The notes: a model not told the origin generated them from the sequence alone. A DNA stretch of 64,000 nucleotides from Knoellia remsis (GCF_003002895.1 NZ_PVTI01000019.1:1-64000); one strand, 5' to 3'. Positions 25,754-34,966 are shown, counted from the stretch's first letter. Made by a program: numbers and translations.

Positions 25754-27412
25754 ATGCCGGGTTCGGACGTGGGCACGGGGCTCCAGATCAGCCTCGTCGC
25801 CGGCGGTCGTCGCTACGACCTCGTGGTCCCGTTCGGAGCGCAGGTGACCGAGGTGCTCTCCGTGCTCGGCATCGCCTCGCGTGCCAACCCGCACGCCATC
25901 GCCACCCCGAGCGGTCGCGTCCTCGGCCCACACGACACCTTCGACGACTCGGTGCCGACGGGCTCCGTCCTCAGCGTCGTCCCCGTGACGACACATGCCG
26001 TGACGCGCGACATCCTCAACCTTGACCGCGGCCGGAGCGCCGGCGGGTCCCGCGCGAGCGCGGCGAGTGCGCCGGGCGGTTCCGGCGGTCGCCACCGCGA
26101 GGTCGAGGAACCCGCGCCGCTGCCCGACGTCGACGACTCGACCCGCCGCCGGGGCAGCGCGGCCGCGCCCGTGAACGTGAGCACTGCCCACGACGTCGAT
26201 GCCCTCGACATCACGGCACCCCGCAGCACCCTCGGCGGCCCCGCGACCCCGGCGCGGCGATCCCGGAGAGAGACCACGGCCCGTGGGCTCCCCGCCGCTC
26301 CCCCGTCGCTCGCGTCCCAGCTCATCTGGCTGTCGGCCGCGATCGGCGCGATCATCAGTCTCGTCGCGGCCCGCAGCCTCGCCGACGACGCCGGCGCCGC
26401 GGCTCGCGCCTCTGTCCTCGGGGTGCCGACCGGATGGCTGCCCGCCGCCGCTGCAGCACTCCTCACCCTCGGGGCCCTCGGGCTGGCGGCGCTCGGGACG
26501 TCCGTCGCGCACCGTTTCGCGGCCGCGGCCACCGCCCCGGCGATGGGCCTCGCGGCCGGTCTCACCCTTCCCTTCGGCGCCACACCCGGGCGCGAGTCCG
26601 TCGCCGTGGTCGCCGGCTGCGCGGTGGCGGTGCTCGCGCTCGCCATCACCCGGACCCGCGTCGAGGTCGACTCCCCCGGTGACCGCACCGTCATGTCCGC
26701 CATCGGCGGTCTCGGGCTGCTCGTCGGGCTGGGCACCGTCCTCGACTGGCCCGGTCACGCGATCGCAGCCGTCGCGACGGGTCTCGGCCCCCTGCTCATG
26801 CGCCTGCTCCCGACGACGAGCCTGACCGTCGATGCGAACCAGCTCGTCGACACCGAACGGCTCTCCACGACGATCTGGTCGGTGCGCGAGCGCGGCGCCG
26901 GCAGGCGTCGCCGGGTGACACGCGGCGACATGCGCCAGCGGTTCGAGGCGGCGCGCGAGATCGTGGCGATCGGCACGGCATACCTCTCACTCACCACCGC
27001 GGTGAGCGGCTGGCTCACGGTGACCACACCGGCGCCCGACCGGACGTCGACGTGGGGGACCCTCGCCCTCCTCGTCGCCGCGGCACTCGCGTGTGGCTAC
27101 CAGTCGCGGTCGGTGCGTGACCGCCTGCCGCGGTACAGCATGCTCGCCGCCTGCGGCGTCCTGCTGCTCGCTGCGGCTCAGGCCCTGCTGGCGACCGGAT
27201 GGTCGGGGGCGCTGGTCACCCTCTTCCTCGTGGCGTTCGGCATCGCGTGGGTCGCGGTGGCGAGCTCGGCGGCCATCGCCAAGGGCTACCGCTCGACCCG
27301 CATGTCCCGCTTCGCCGACGGCATCGAGACCCTCACCGTCGCCCTGTCGCTCCCCCTCGGCATCGTCGCCGCGGGCGGCGTGGAAGCGATCCGGCGGATG
27401 ACCTCGGGCTGA
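25754..27412 (+). CDS. eccD: type VII secretion membrane protein EccD (first paralogue)
   Basis: 552 residues. The N-terminal ubiquitin-like YukD domain (about 5-85, LQISLVAGGRRYDLVVPFGA) is followed by a long polar linker (95-190) and 11 hydrophobic segments, the number expected for EccD. EccD forms the wide membrane raft of the ESX pore. I chose the ATG at 25754, which lies inside a GTATGCCG octamer. A second, shorter EccD is at 32270. The linker here is about 60 residues longer than usual. Confidence 0.85.
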   Translation: MPGSDVGTGLQISLVAGGRRYDLVVPFGAQVTEVLSVLGIASRANPHAIATPSGRVLGPHDTFDDSVPTGSVLSVVPVTTHAVTRDILNLDRGRSAGGSRASAASAPGGSGGRHREVEEPAPLPDVDDSTRRRGSAAAPVNVSTAHDVDALDITAPRSTLGGPATPARRSRRETTARGLPAAPPSLASQLIWLSAAIGAIISLVAARSLADDAGAAARASVLGVPTGWLPAAAAALLTLGALGLAALGTSVAHRFAAAATAPAMGLAAGLTLPFGATPGRESVAVVAGCAVAVLALAITRTRVEVDSPGDRTVMSAIGGLGLLVGLGTVLDWPGHAIAAVATGLGPLLMRLLPTTSLTVDANQLVDTERLSTTIWSVRERGAGRRRRVTRGDMRQRFEAAREIVAIGTAYLSLTTAVSGWLTVTTPAPDRTSTWGTLALLVAAALACGYQSRSVRDRLPRYSMLAACGVLLLAAAQALLATGWSGALVTLFLVAFGIAWVAVASSAAIAKGYRSTRMSRFADGIETLTVALSLPLGIVAAGGVEAIRRMTSG

Positions 27413-27424
27413 GGCCATCCGCCG

Positions 27425-27581
27425 GTATGCCGGGTGGGTACCGGCGTGCCCACCCGCGCCGACCGCTCGGACCGCTCCCCGTCTGCCGGGTGGGCACCGA
27501 GGCGCCCACCCGCACCGACCGCTCGGACCGCTCCCGTATGCCGGGTGGCACCGAGGTACCGCGCGGGACCGAGAGTGCGCG
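27425..27581. repeat. 55-56-bp direct repeats after eccD
   Basis: Units begin at about 27426, 27482 and 27537 with T(A/C)TGCCGGGTGG. The second contains GGGTGGGC...GCCCACCC, and each unit ends with GACCGCTCGGACCGCTCCC or a decayed form. It lies between convergent T7SS genes. Two of the units start with GTATGCCG. Confidence 0.75.
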
Positions 27582-27605
27582 TGGGCCCTCAGGCCCGTGT
27601 GCGCG

Positions 27606-29228
27606 TCACTCCCAGACCTGCGGGCTGGACTCCTCGGAACCGTCGAACCAGGTCTCCTCGTCCTCGGTCGTGAGCAGCTCGACGTCCTGCGTCTGGTCCT
27701 CGTCCTTGCCCTTGCGGGACCCAGCGGCGCCAGCGGCAACAGCACCGGTGCGGCCCTGCGCGCCACGACCGGCCGCGCCGGACCTCGCGGCCGACCCGGT
27801 CCCGACCGCGCCGCCACGACCGCCGGCCTTCGCCGCGCCGCGGCCACCGGCCTGGGCGCCACCGCGGCCCGCTGCCTGACCCCCGGCGACGGCGCTGTTG
27901 CCGCCGACCTTGGGTACGCCGTAACGGCCTGACCCGGTTGCTCCCTTGACGCTGCTGCCACCGCGGGCACCGCCTCCCCCGCGGGCACCGCCGCCCGCGC
28001 GGGCCTGACCGCCGCCGGGAACCGCCGTGGTGCCTCGTCCGGTGGCTCCGGCGCGGCCCGCCGCGCCGCCACGGCTGCCGGCGCCACCGGAGGACACGAC
28101 CCCGGAGGAGCCGCGCACCCCGGCCGTCGGCGAACCGCCACGACCACCGAAGGCGCCACCGCCACCGCGGAGCCCGCCGAGCAGGCCGCCGACACCGGCC
28201 GCGCCACCGATGCCGCCAGCAGCGAGCCCGCCGGTGCCGATGCCGCCGCCTCCGCCGGTGCCGCCGGGACCAGCGGGAACACCGGGACCGCCGGGCATGG
28301 AGCCACCCGGAATCGATCCGCCGGTGTCACCGTCGGAGCTGATCGGGTCGGGGTCGTATCCGCCCGGCAGGGGCGAGTTCGGCGTCGGGTCGAACGGCTC
28401 CGGGTCGACGCCCGGGAGCGGGTTCGGCGTGGGGTTCGGGTAGTGCTCGTGGGGAGGCTGCGTGATCGGAGGCTCCCACGGGTCGATCGGGGGTAGCGGG
28501 CGTGGCCCCTTCGGCTCGACGTTCGTCTCTCGGCCGCCACCGTCGTAGTCCTGGACGCCGGTTCCCGACTGCGTCGTGCCCGACCCGTAGCTGCCGCCGG
28601 GAGCCTGACCCGAGCCGGTGTACGGAGTGCTCGCCTCGGTGGACGTGATCGGCATCTTGGCGGTCGCGGTCTTCATGTCCGTGTCGAGCTGGTCGAGGAC
28701 CTTCTTGGCAGCCTCGTCGCGCTTGCGCCACTGCTCGTCCTCGGCTGCCTGAACGGCCGCCGTGTCGGTCACACCGTAGAGGTCGATGTTCGGTTTGGGT
28801 GCGTTGTCGGGCAGCTTCTTGTAGCTCTCTGGGTTGACGTAGGTTGAGATCGAGTCGACCTCGGTCAAGTACCCGTTGCGTGCCGCCCACATCGCGTCGT
28901 AAACCACGCCGAGACTCCCATCGACATCACCGACATCTCCGGCGTGACGCTCGAGGGTTTCGCTGAGCTTGTTGAGGCTTTCGAGTGCCGCCTCCGCTGC
29001 GGGGCCCGACCAGCCCTTCGAGCCGTCCTCCGGCGACTGCAGTTCGGAACGCACCTTGCGCACGTCCTTGGCGAGCAGGTCCAGCTGCTCCTTGGCGTCC
29101 TGCCAGTCGAGCTGGGTGCTGAAGACCTGCCCGGGCGACGCCGCGAAGATCTGGTGCAGCCGTCGCTCGTTCGGCAGAGCCTTGGGGCTCAGCGTGGGCG
29201 GAGGTGTGCCTTGTCCCTCGGGAATCAT
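27606..29228 (-). CDS. probable type VII secretion substrate, helical N-terminus with Gly/Pro-rich body
   Basis: 540 residues. The first 200 are helical and contain a WxG-type turn (KGWSGPAAEAA, about residue 70), as in WXG100/PPE-like substrates. Residues 210-330 are Pro/Gly/Asp rich. Residues 330-515 are a Gly/Ala/Arg low-complexity tract. The last 25 are acidic and end with two Trp-containing motifs. There is no signal peptide. The ATG at 29228 overlaps the mycosin stop (ATGA) and has AGGAG upstream. Its place at the end of the esx operon supports secretion. No enzymatic domain is recognised. Confidence 0.7.
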   Translation of the reverse strand: MIPEGQGTPPPTLSPKALPNERRLHQIFAASPGQVFSTQLDWQDAKEQLDLLAKDVRKVRSELQSPEDGSKGWSGPAAEAALESLNKLSETLERHAGDVGDVDGSLGVVYDAMWAARNGYLTEVDSISTYVNPESYKKLPDNAPKPNIDLYGVTDTAAVQAAEDEQWRKRDEAAKKVLDQLDTDMKTATAKMPITSTEASTPYTGSGQAPGGSYGSGTTQSGTGVQDYDGGGRETNVEPKGPRPLPPIDPWEPPITQPPHEHYPNPTPNPLPGVDPEPFDPTPNSPLPGGYDPDPISSDGDTGGSIPGGSMPGGPGVPAGPGGTGGGGGIGTGGLAAGGIGGAAGVGGLLGGLRGGGGAFGGRGGSPTAGVRGSSGVVSSGGAGSRGGAAGRAGATGRGTTAVPGGGQARAGGGARGGGGARGGSSVKGATGSGRYGVPKVGGNSAVAGGQAAGRGGAQAGGRGAAKAGGRGGAVGTGSAARSGAAGRGAQGRTGAVAAGAAGSRKGKDEDQTQDVELLTTEDEETWFDGSEESSPQVWE

Positions 29229-30688
29229 CGAATGTGCTCCTTCGTCGTGGTGTTGGCGGCCCCTTCCGCCGCTGCTGAGTCGTTGTGTTCCGTGGTATCC
29301 GGGATCCGGGTCGAGTTCGACCTGCCTCGCCCTCTCGTCCACAGGGCGAGCGCACCACCGGCCACGAGCAGGGCGAGAGCCCCCGCCACGAGCCACGGGA
29401 TCGCCGTGCCGTCGTCCCGGTCGGCTGCGTCGCCCGGTCGTTCGACCGTGGGGCGCGTCTTTGATGGCGATGACGCGTCGGTTGGTGTGGGGCTCTCCGA
29501 CACGGGCGTCCCCGTCGCGGCAGCGATCTGCTCGGCGGTCGGCTCGTTCCCCACGCCGGTGGTGGCAACCATCGGGCTCACGTTCGGCAGCGACGCCACG
29601 TCGAGCTTGACCGCGTCCGCCGGGGCGAAGATGCCGAAGCCGTAGGACGTGGTCTTGCCGGTCGCCCGCGGTAGATCGCCGCCGACGCGTCGGAAGTCTG
29701 TGACGTACTTGCCGTCCTGCTGGCGCATGCCAATGGCCTCGCGGGCCGCGCTCAGGACCTGGTTGGCCGTCGCCGTTGGGTGCGCCGACCAGACCGCCGC
29801 GAGACCACCGGCGGTGATGGCCGTGGCCTGCGAGCTGCCATCCCGCAGGACGTCACTCTGCCACTTGCCCGACTCGAGGATGCCGCTGGCGATCTGGACT
29901 CCCGGCGCTGCGAAGTCGACGAGTGCGTTGTCCTTGGGGGCGAACGAGGGCAGCTTCCGGTCCGGTCCGACCGGACTGACTGTCACCACCCCGTTGCCCG
30001 CGGCCGGCCAAGCCACCCTCCCCGTCCGGTTGTCGCTGGATGACACGACGATGGCACCTGCCTTGTAGGCCGCCAAGAGCGCCGGCACGAAGCTCTCGTC
30101 GTAGCCGACAGCAAGGCTGACGCTGATGACCTTTGCCCCGTCTGCCGCTGCCTGCTCGATGGCCCGGGCCACGGCCTCGTCACTGATGTTTGTCCCCACC
30201 TCGGCAGAGGCTGCGCAGGTGAGTCCACCATCGGGATTCGACTGGTCACGGTAGAGCGCTGCGTAGTGGCGCAACGTGGCCTCGGGTGCGATGCCCGTGA
30301 TGCCCCGGCCCCCACTCGCGGTGCCCTTGCCAGAGCCGACGATCAGCGCAGCCATGCTGGTGGCATGGGACGCCTCGGCACCGACTCCCGTGGACTTCTC
30401 CTTCTCCCCCTGCGGCGAGAAGCACGACGTGGTCGTGGACGCGACCCGGCCCTTGAGCTCCGGCACGTCAGGGTTGATCGGCCCGTCGATGACCGCGACG
30501 GTAATCCCCTTGCCGGTCGCACCCGCTGCCGCGAGCTCGTCGACGCCCATGGCGGTGCGCCACCACTGTCCATCGTCGAGACGGTCCGCACTGGCCGCGG
30601 GAGCGCTCAGCACGCTCGCGGCGAGCGCGGCCGTGACACCCGCCACCATCGTGGCGGCGCGGCTCCGTGTGGTACGGCGACGGCTCAT
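29225..30688 (-). CDS. mycP: mycosin-like subtilisin protease (divergent paralogue)
   Basis: 487 residues. Signal peptide (1-34, ending AASA), S8 protease domain (about 55-380), Ser/Thr/Pro linker and C-terminal membrane helix (about 430-452), the layout of MycP. The triad residues can be placed: Asp68 in AVIDGPIN, His108 in ASHATSMA, Ser286 in DGSSQATAITAG. The oxyanion Asn220 is in SSSDN. The usual surroundings (DSG, HGT, GTSxA) are all altered, so activity may be reduced or specific. It sits inside the substrate operon, unlike the canonical mycosin at 34963. Confidence 0.85.
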   Translation of the reverse strand: MSRRRTTRSRAATMVAGVTAALAASVLSAPAASADRLDDGQWWRTAMGVDELAAAGATGKGITVAVIDGPINPDVPELKGRVASTTTSCFSPQGEKEKSTGVGAEASHATSMAALIVGSGKGTASGGRGITGIAPEATLRHYAALYRDQSNPDGGLTCAASAEVGTNISDEAVARAIEQAAADGAKVISVSLAVGYDESFVPALLAAYKAGAIVVSSSDNRTGRVAWPAAGNGVVTVSPVGPDRKLPSFAPKDNALVDFAAPGVQIASGILESGKWQSDVLRDGSSQATAITAGGLAAVWSAHPTATANQVLSAAREAIGMRQQDGKYVTDFRRVGGDLPRATGKTTSYGFGIFAPADAVKLDVASLPNVSPMVATTGVGNEPTAEQIAAATGTPVSESPTPTDASSPSKTRPTVERPGDAADRDDGTAIPWLVAGALALLVAGGALALWTRGRGRSNSTRIPDTTEHNDSAAAEGAANTTTKEHIR

Positions 30689-31290
30689 GAGTACGACGGG
30701 TCCGCCGGGCCGGTGGAAGGACTGCCGGTCTCGGGGCCTGATGCCAGGTTTGCGGGATCGGCCGATGCGGGCTCGGTCGGGACCTCGTCGCCGCCGGTCG
30801 GGACCTCGTCGCCGCCGGTCGGGACCTCGTCGCCGCCGGTCGGGACCTCCTGCGGGCTGTCACCGTCGGCCGGCGCCTGCGCGTCATTGACGGTCTGCGC
30901 GGCCTCCTGCGCCTCGGGCGTGGACCCGGCCTCCTGCCGGTTCTGCGTGCTCTGCAGGGGACCGTTCTCCCAGCGCGACCACAGCGCGAGGAAAGCCTCG
31001 CCGGCCCGGTCGTCGTTGTCCTGCATCTGCTTGGCGGACTTCTTGATTCCGTCCGCCACCGCCTCGAGATCCAGCTTCGCGCCCCGCATCAGCCCGGTGT
31101 ACTCACGTCTCGCCTGCTCGAAGGTGGCGGCGTACTTCGCGAGCGACGGGATCTGGCCGAAGGATTCCTGGGTCGCGATGCCGTCGCGCACCTTCTCCAC
31201 GCCCAGCGTCGCCTCCGTCTCCCACTTGGACTGCTTCGTCTGTGCCAGCTGCGTCATGTACCCGGTCGGGTAGTTGGTGTTGTCGCCCAT
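30685..31290 (-). CDS. helical protein of the esx operon, with EVPTGGD repeats
   Basis: 201 residues. Residues 1-105 are helical and charged, and end with a Trp-rich LALWSRWENG, compatible with a WXG100/EspC-like secreted helix pair. Residues 110-201 are disordered, with an EVPTGGD repeat in almost four copies. There is no signal peptide. ATG 31290 has AGGGGAAAG upstream, and its stop overlaps the mycosin ATG. The neighbours suggest a secreted partner or chaperone, but the family is not recognised. Confidence 0.65.
   Translation of the reverse strand: MGDNTNYPTGYMTQLAQTKQSKWETEATLGVEKVRDGIATQESFGQIPSLAKYAATFEQARREYTGLMRGAKLDLEAVADGIKKSAKQMQDNDDRAGEAFLALWSRWENGPLQSTQNRQEAGSTPEAQEAAQTVNDAQAPADGDSPQEVPTGGDEVPTGGDEVPTGGDEVPTEPASADPANLASGPETGSPSTGPADPSYS
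30776..30853 (-). repeat. 21-bp coding tandem repeat, about 3.7 copies
   Basis: On the plus strand the unit is GGTCGGGACCTCGTCGCCGCC. It encodes EVPTGGD on the minus strand, within the disordered tail of the esx-operon protein. Confidence 0.8.
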
Positions 31291-31418
31291 CGCGCGTTCT
31301 TTCCCCTGGTGGTGGTTCGTCCGTGGCGTCGCCATGCTCCGCGGCGACGGTGCGACGCGCCGCGTGCCGGCACCCCGATCGAGGTGCCGGCACGGCGTCG
31401 CTGGTCATGACCTGACGG

Positions 31419-31715
31419 TCAGGAGCCCCAGCTGTTCTTGTTGCGGAGCTCACCGGCGAGGTAGGCCTCCTTGGACTGCTCGACGGCCTTCTTGATGTCG
31501 AGGAGCAGCTCGTTGAGGTCGTTGACCTCGGTGTTCCACTTGCGCTTGGTGTCCTCGAACGCCAGCTTCGCGCCCGCCTCCCACGCGCCCATGTGCGGCT
31601 TGAGGTTGCCCTCCATGTCCTCGACCTTGCCCCGAAGGTCGTTGACGCCGCGCTGCATGTCGGCGATGAGGATGTCGAGACCGCCGCTACCAACCTTGAT
31701 GTTCTGACCGGACAT
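31419..31715 (-). CDS. WXG100-family protein, EsxA-like
   Basis: 98 residues, the normal WXG100 size. The two-helix hairpin turns at residue 45, where the usual WxG reads Trp-Glu-Ala (GAWEAGAK). The C-terminus ends NKNSWGS. The ATG at 31715 overlaps the stop of the preceding gene (TGATG). Together with that gene it should form the secreted heterodimer of this ESX system. Confidence 0.88.
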   Translation of the reverse strand: MSGQNIKVGSGGLDILIADMQRGVNDLRGKVEDMEGNLKPHMGAWEAGAKLAFEDTKRKWNTEVNDLNELLLDIKKAVEQSKEAYLAGELRNKNSWGS

Positions 31716-32035
31716 CACTTACCACCCATCTGGCTCGTGTACTTGCTGAGGAGGTCGGACGACGCCTGGTCGTCGGCCGTGTACTGCTTGTCGTTCGCGA
31801 CGAGGTTCTCGCGGAACCGGTCGAGGATGTCGACCAGGTCCTGCGCCTGCGTCGTCCACGCGACCTGCACGTTCTGGAAGGCGCCGGCGCCGGCACCCTC
31901 CCAGTGCGCCTTCACCTGCTCCATCTGCCCCTGCAGGTCCTTGAGCTTGCTCTTGAGGTCCGTACGAGCAGTGTCGACGATCTCAGCGCTCTTGGTGATG
32001 GCGCCAGCGCCAACGCTGAAGTTCTGGTTGCCCAT
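31715..32035 (-). CDS. WXG100-family protein, EsxB-like
   Basis: 106 residues. The WxG turn is intact (HWEGAGAGAF, Trp45-Glu-Gly47). A C-terminal YTADD fits the YxxxD/E secretion signal recognised by EccC, which makes this the EsxB-type partner. The ATG at 32035 has AAAGGAAG upstream at normal spacing. It is the first gene of the minus-strand operon that continues through the EsxA-like protein, the repeat protein, the mycosin and the Gly/Pro-rich protein. Confidence 0.9.
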   Translation of the reverse strand: MGNQNFSVGAGAITKSAEIVDTARTDLKSKLKDLQGQMEQVKAHWEGAGAGAFQNVQVAWTTQAQDLVDILDRFRENLVANDKQYTADDQASSDLLSKYTSQMGGK

Positions 32036-32269
32036 CTCGCTTCCTTTCAACTCATCTTGGTCCGACCGGACCTGGTGGCCCTTCGACCACTCTTGGTGGT
32101 GGACCCCGGCTGATGTCGATCCCCCGAAGTCCTGACATGGAAGACCATACGGGCGAGTGATGCGGAGGCCAATGGGGAGAACTCCCCGGTCTATGCTCGT
32201 GTCGCTCCCCCACGGCGGCGGGGGCATCTCGCGCACGCAGGACCACAGCACGATCGGGGAGGACCACAC

Positions 32270-33616
32270 GTGAGTCAGAGCAGCCCAGGCGCGCAGGGCA
32301 CGGCGTCGCTCGTGCGCCTGTCCGTCTCCTCGGGCACCCGCCGTGCCGACCTCGGCATCCCCGGCTCGATCCCCGTCGCCGAGGTCATCCCCGACCTCGC
32401 GCGCGAGCTCGGCGTCCTCGACGCGCGGTCCGCGAGCCTGGGCTACCGGCTCGTCCGTCCCGACGGCGGCGTCGTCGACAACGACCGCAGCCTCGCCGCG
32501 CAGAGCATCGAGGACGGCGCTGTGCTCGTCCTCGAGCCCGGTCGCCCCGATGGCGAGAAGGTCTACGACGACGTCGTCGAGGCCGTCGCCGACCTCGTCG
32601 AGACCCAGTTCACCCCCTGGACCGCGGCCAACAGCTCCGGCACGGCGGTGGGTGCGGCCGGAGTCCTCTTCGTCGCCGCGGCATACGCACTCTTCACCGC
32701 CCGCGACAGCGGGCTCCTCGTCGCCGCCCTCGCCGGTGTGTGCGCCGTCCTGCTCGTCGGTGCCGCCGCGGTCCTCGCCCACGTGCGCAAGCTGCCGTCG
32801 GCGGCCGTCGCCCTGGCGCTCACCGCTGTCCCGTATGCCGCGGTGGCCGGCTTTGCCGCCTTCCCGGACGCCGCGCTCTGGGGTGAGGGCCTGACGTATG
32901 CCGGAGGCGCGGTCGCCGTCGTGGGCACCCTCGGGGCACTCGCCGTGACGCGCCAGCGGCTGCTCGTCGCCGCCGTGGCGGTCGTCGGCGTCGCGATGCT
33001 CCTGCTCGGTGCCCTGACGCACTTCGTCGGTTGGGACATGACGACGGTCGCGGCCTGCGTCTTCCTCGTCGCCGCACTCGTCGGCAACGTGCTCCCGTGG
33101 GTCGGCCTGTCCTCCAGCCGGCTCACGACCCACCCGCCGAAGTCCGACGTCGAGATCTTCGCCGACGTCCCCGAGGTCGAGCGGGACGCCGTGCGCCGAC
33201 AGGTCGCCGCCGGGCACGAGCTCATGATCGGGCTCGGCGTCGCCAGCGCCGCCGTCATGGTCCTCTGCACGCCACAGCTCGTGGCCTCGGGGCTGTGGGG
33301 CACGCTGCTCGTCGCCGTCGGGTTCGTCGCGACACTCCTGCGCACCCGGCACAGCCGGACGCGCACGACCGTCCTCATCGCCATGATCGCCGGCATCACC
33401 GGCACTGCCGTCGCCGCCGTGACCGCCGCCCAGACCCACCCCGGGTGGCGGCCGGTGCTGGCCCTCGGGTTGTCGATCGCCGCTGCGGTCGTCGTCGGTC
33501 TCGCCCTCGTCCTCCCGCGCACCCGGGTGCAGCTCGGCCGGGTGGCCGACGGCATCGAAGGTGTCGCCCTCGTCGCTCTCGTCCCCCTGGCCGCGCTCGC
33601 GGTCGGGCTCCTCTGA
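32270..33616 (+). CDS. eccD: type VII secretion membrane protein EccD (second paralogue)
   Basis: 448 residues. It has a YukD-like domain (about 12-95, LVRLSVSSGTRRADLGIPGS), a short linker, then about 11 membrane segments. This is the standard EccD length. The GTG start at 32270 has GGGAGG upstream. It heads an operon with eccB and the canonical mycosin and is divergent from the esx operon, 234 bases apart. Confidence 0.92.
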   Translation: MSQSSPGAQGTASLVRLSVSSGTRRADLGIPGSIPVAEVIPDLARELGVLDARSASLGYRLVRPDGGVVDNDRSLAAQSIEDGAVLVLEPGRPDGEKVYDDVVEAVADLVETQFTPWTAANSSGTAVGAAGVLFVAAAYALFTARDSGLLVAALAGVCAVLLVGAAAVLAHVRKLPSAAVALALTAVPYAAVAGFAAFPDAALWGEGLTYAGGAVAVVGTLGALAVTRQRLLVAAVAVVGVAMLLLGALTHFVGWDMTTVAACVFLVAALVGNVLPWVGLSSSRLTTHPPKSDVEIFADVPEVERDAVRRQVAAGHELMIGLGVASAAVMVLCTPQLVASGLWGTLLVAVGFVATLLRTRHSRTRTTVLIAMIAGITGTAVAAVTAAQTHPGWRPVLALGLSIAAAVVVGLALVLPRTRVQLGRVADGIEGVALVALVPLAALAVGLL

Positions 33617-33625
33617 GGGCCCGCG

Positions 33626-34966
33626 ATGGCGACCAAGAAGGACCTCGTCGAAGCCCAGTCGTTCAGCAAGCGTCGCCTGACGACGGCCTTCGTCAGCGGG
33701 GCACCCGGCGGCCGCGAGGTCGAGCCACACCGGCCCATGAAGGCCGTCATCGGTGGACTCGCCCTCACGGTGGTCCTCGTCATCGGCAGCATGGCGTTCG
33801 GCTGGTTGAGGGGGTCCCTGCCGGACGGCTGGGAGAACAACAAGCTCGTCATCGCCAAGACGAGCGGGGCCCGCTACGTCACCATCAAGAAGACGCTCCA
33901 CCCCGTGCTCAACACCACGAGCGCCCGACTGCTCATCCCGGCCGACCAGTTCAAGGTCATCACCGTAGCCGACGACAAGCTCGCCCCGCAGAAGCGCGGG
34001 TCGACCGTCGGCATCGCGGGCGCACCGGACTCGCTCACCCCTGCGGACTCGCTCTCGAACAGCGGGTGGGTCTCCTGCCTCGGCGCCGACAACGGCGTCG
34101 CCACCGGCCTCGGCGGTACCGTGCGCAGCACACCGGCCGCCCCTGCAGCCAGTGTCGTGAAGACCGGCAACCAGGCGTTCGTCATCGCCGGAGGCATGCG
34201 CTACCCCGTCGCGGCCGCGAACCTCGGCCCGGTCAGCATCGCCCTCGGCCTCGACGCCGCACCCGCGCGGCAGGCACCGGCGGTGTGGACCAACCTCTTC
34301 GAGCTCGGCCCCGAGCTCGCCCCCCTGCGCCTCCCCAACCTCGGCAAGCCCGCACCGGGCCTGCCGCCGGGCGCGAGCGTCGGCTCGGTGCTCGCCGTCG
34401 GCAACACCGCGGCCGATACGCGTCGCTACCTCGTCAACGAGGCCGGCCAGCTCGAGCCGCTGCCCGACTTCGCCTACGCCCTCTACCGGCTCGGTTCGGG
34501 CAGCAACACCGAGGACATCGAGGCCACGCCGGCACAGGTCGCGCAGCTCACCGTCCAGCAGCAGCGCTTCGCGCCCCAGGCCTGGCCGTCGGAGATGCCG
34601 ACGCTGCTCACCGACCAGCCGTGCGCAACCCTGACGACCGCTCGCGGCCAGGCCCCAAAGGTCGCCCTCTCGACCTCGGACACCGTCACGCCCGAACCCG
34701 GCAAGACCACGGCCCAGGTGGGTCTCGGCACCGGCGCACTCGTGCGCGCCGTCGGGGCCGGGTCCCTCTCGGCGGGGCCGTTGCTCGCCATCGACCAGAC
34801 CGGCACGTCCTATGCCATCGACGCCTCGACGCCGGACATCCTCCAGCGCCTCGGCTACCAGCCGCGGGACGTCGCGCCAATCCCGCAGTCGTGGGCCGAG
34901 CTCTTCCGCGAGGGGCCGGAGCTGAGCGTTCGGGCCGCCCAGACGACCGTGGCCGCCACGTCGTGA
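33626..34966 (+). CDS. eccB: type VII secretion protein EccB
   Basis: 446 residues. A short cytoplasmic N-terminus and one membrane helix (about 40-60) are followed by the periplasmic EccB repeat domain, with the family hallmark RYVTIKKTLHPVLNTTSARL. EccB links the ESX complex to the outside and stabilises the pore. It starts 9 bases after eccD, and its stop overlaps the next start (GTGA). Confidence 0.95.
   Translation: MATKKDLVEAQSFSKRRLTTAFVSGAPGGREVEPHRPMKAVIGGLALTVVLVIGSMAFGWLRGSLPDGWENNKLVIAKTSGARYVTIKKTLHPVLNTTSARLLIPADQFKVITVADDKLAPQKRGSTVGIAGAPDSLTPADSLSNSGWVSCLGADNGVATGLGGTVRSTPAAPAASVVKTGNQAFVIAGGMRYPVAAANLGPVSIALGLDAAPARQAPAVWTNLFELGPELAPLRLPNLGKPAPGLPPGASVGSVLAVGNTAADTRRYLVNEAGQLEPLPDFAYALYRLGSGSNTEDIEATPAQVAQLTVQQQRFAPQAWPSEMPTLLTDQPCATLTTARGQAPKVALSTSDTVTPEPGKTTAQVGLGTGALVRAVGAGSLSAGPLLAIDQTGTSYAIDASTPDILQRLGYQPRDVAPIPQSWAELFREGPELSVRAAQTTVAATS

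Noticed and set aside
30685-31290. EspG-type chaperone assignment
   Set aside because: Too short and without the EspG fold pattern; left as an unassigned helical protein.
32036-33901. A long minus-strand open frame reading into the EsxB-like protein
   Set aside because: Only the last 106 codons are WXG100-like; the rest is the shadow of eccD and eccB.
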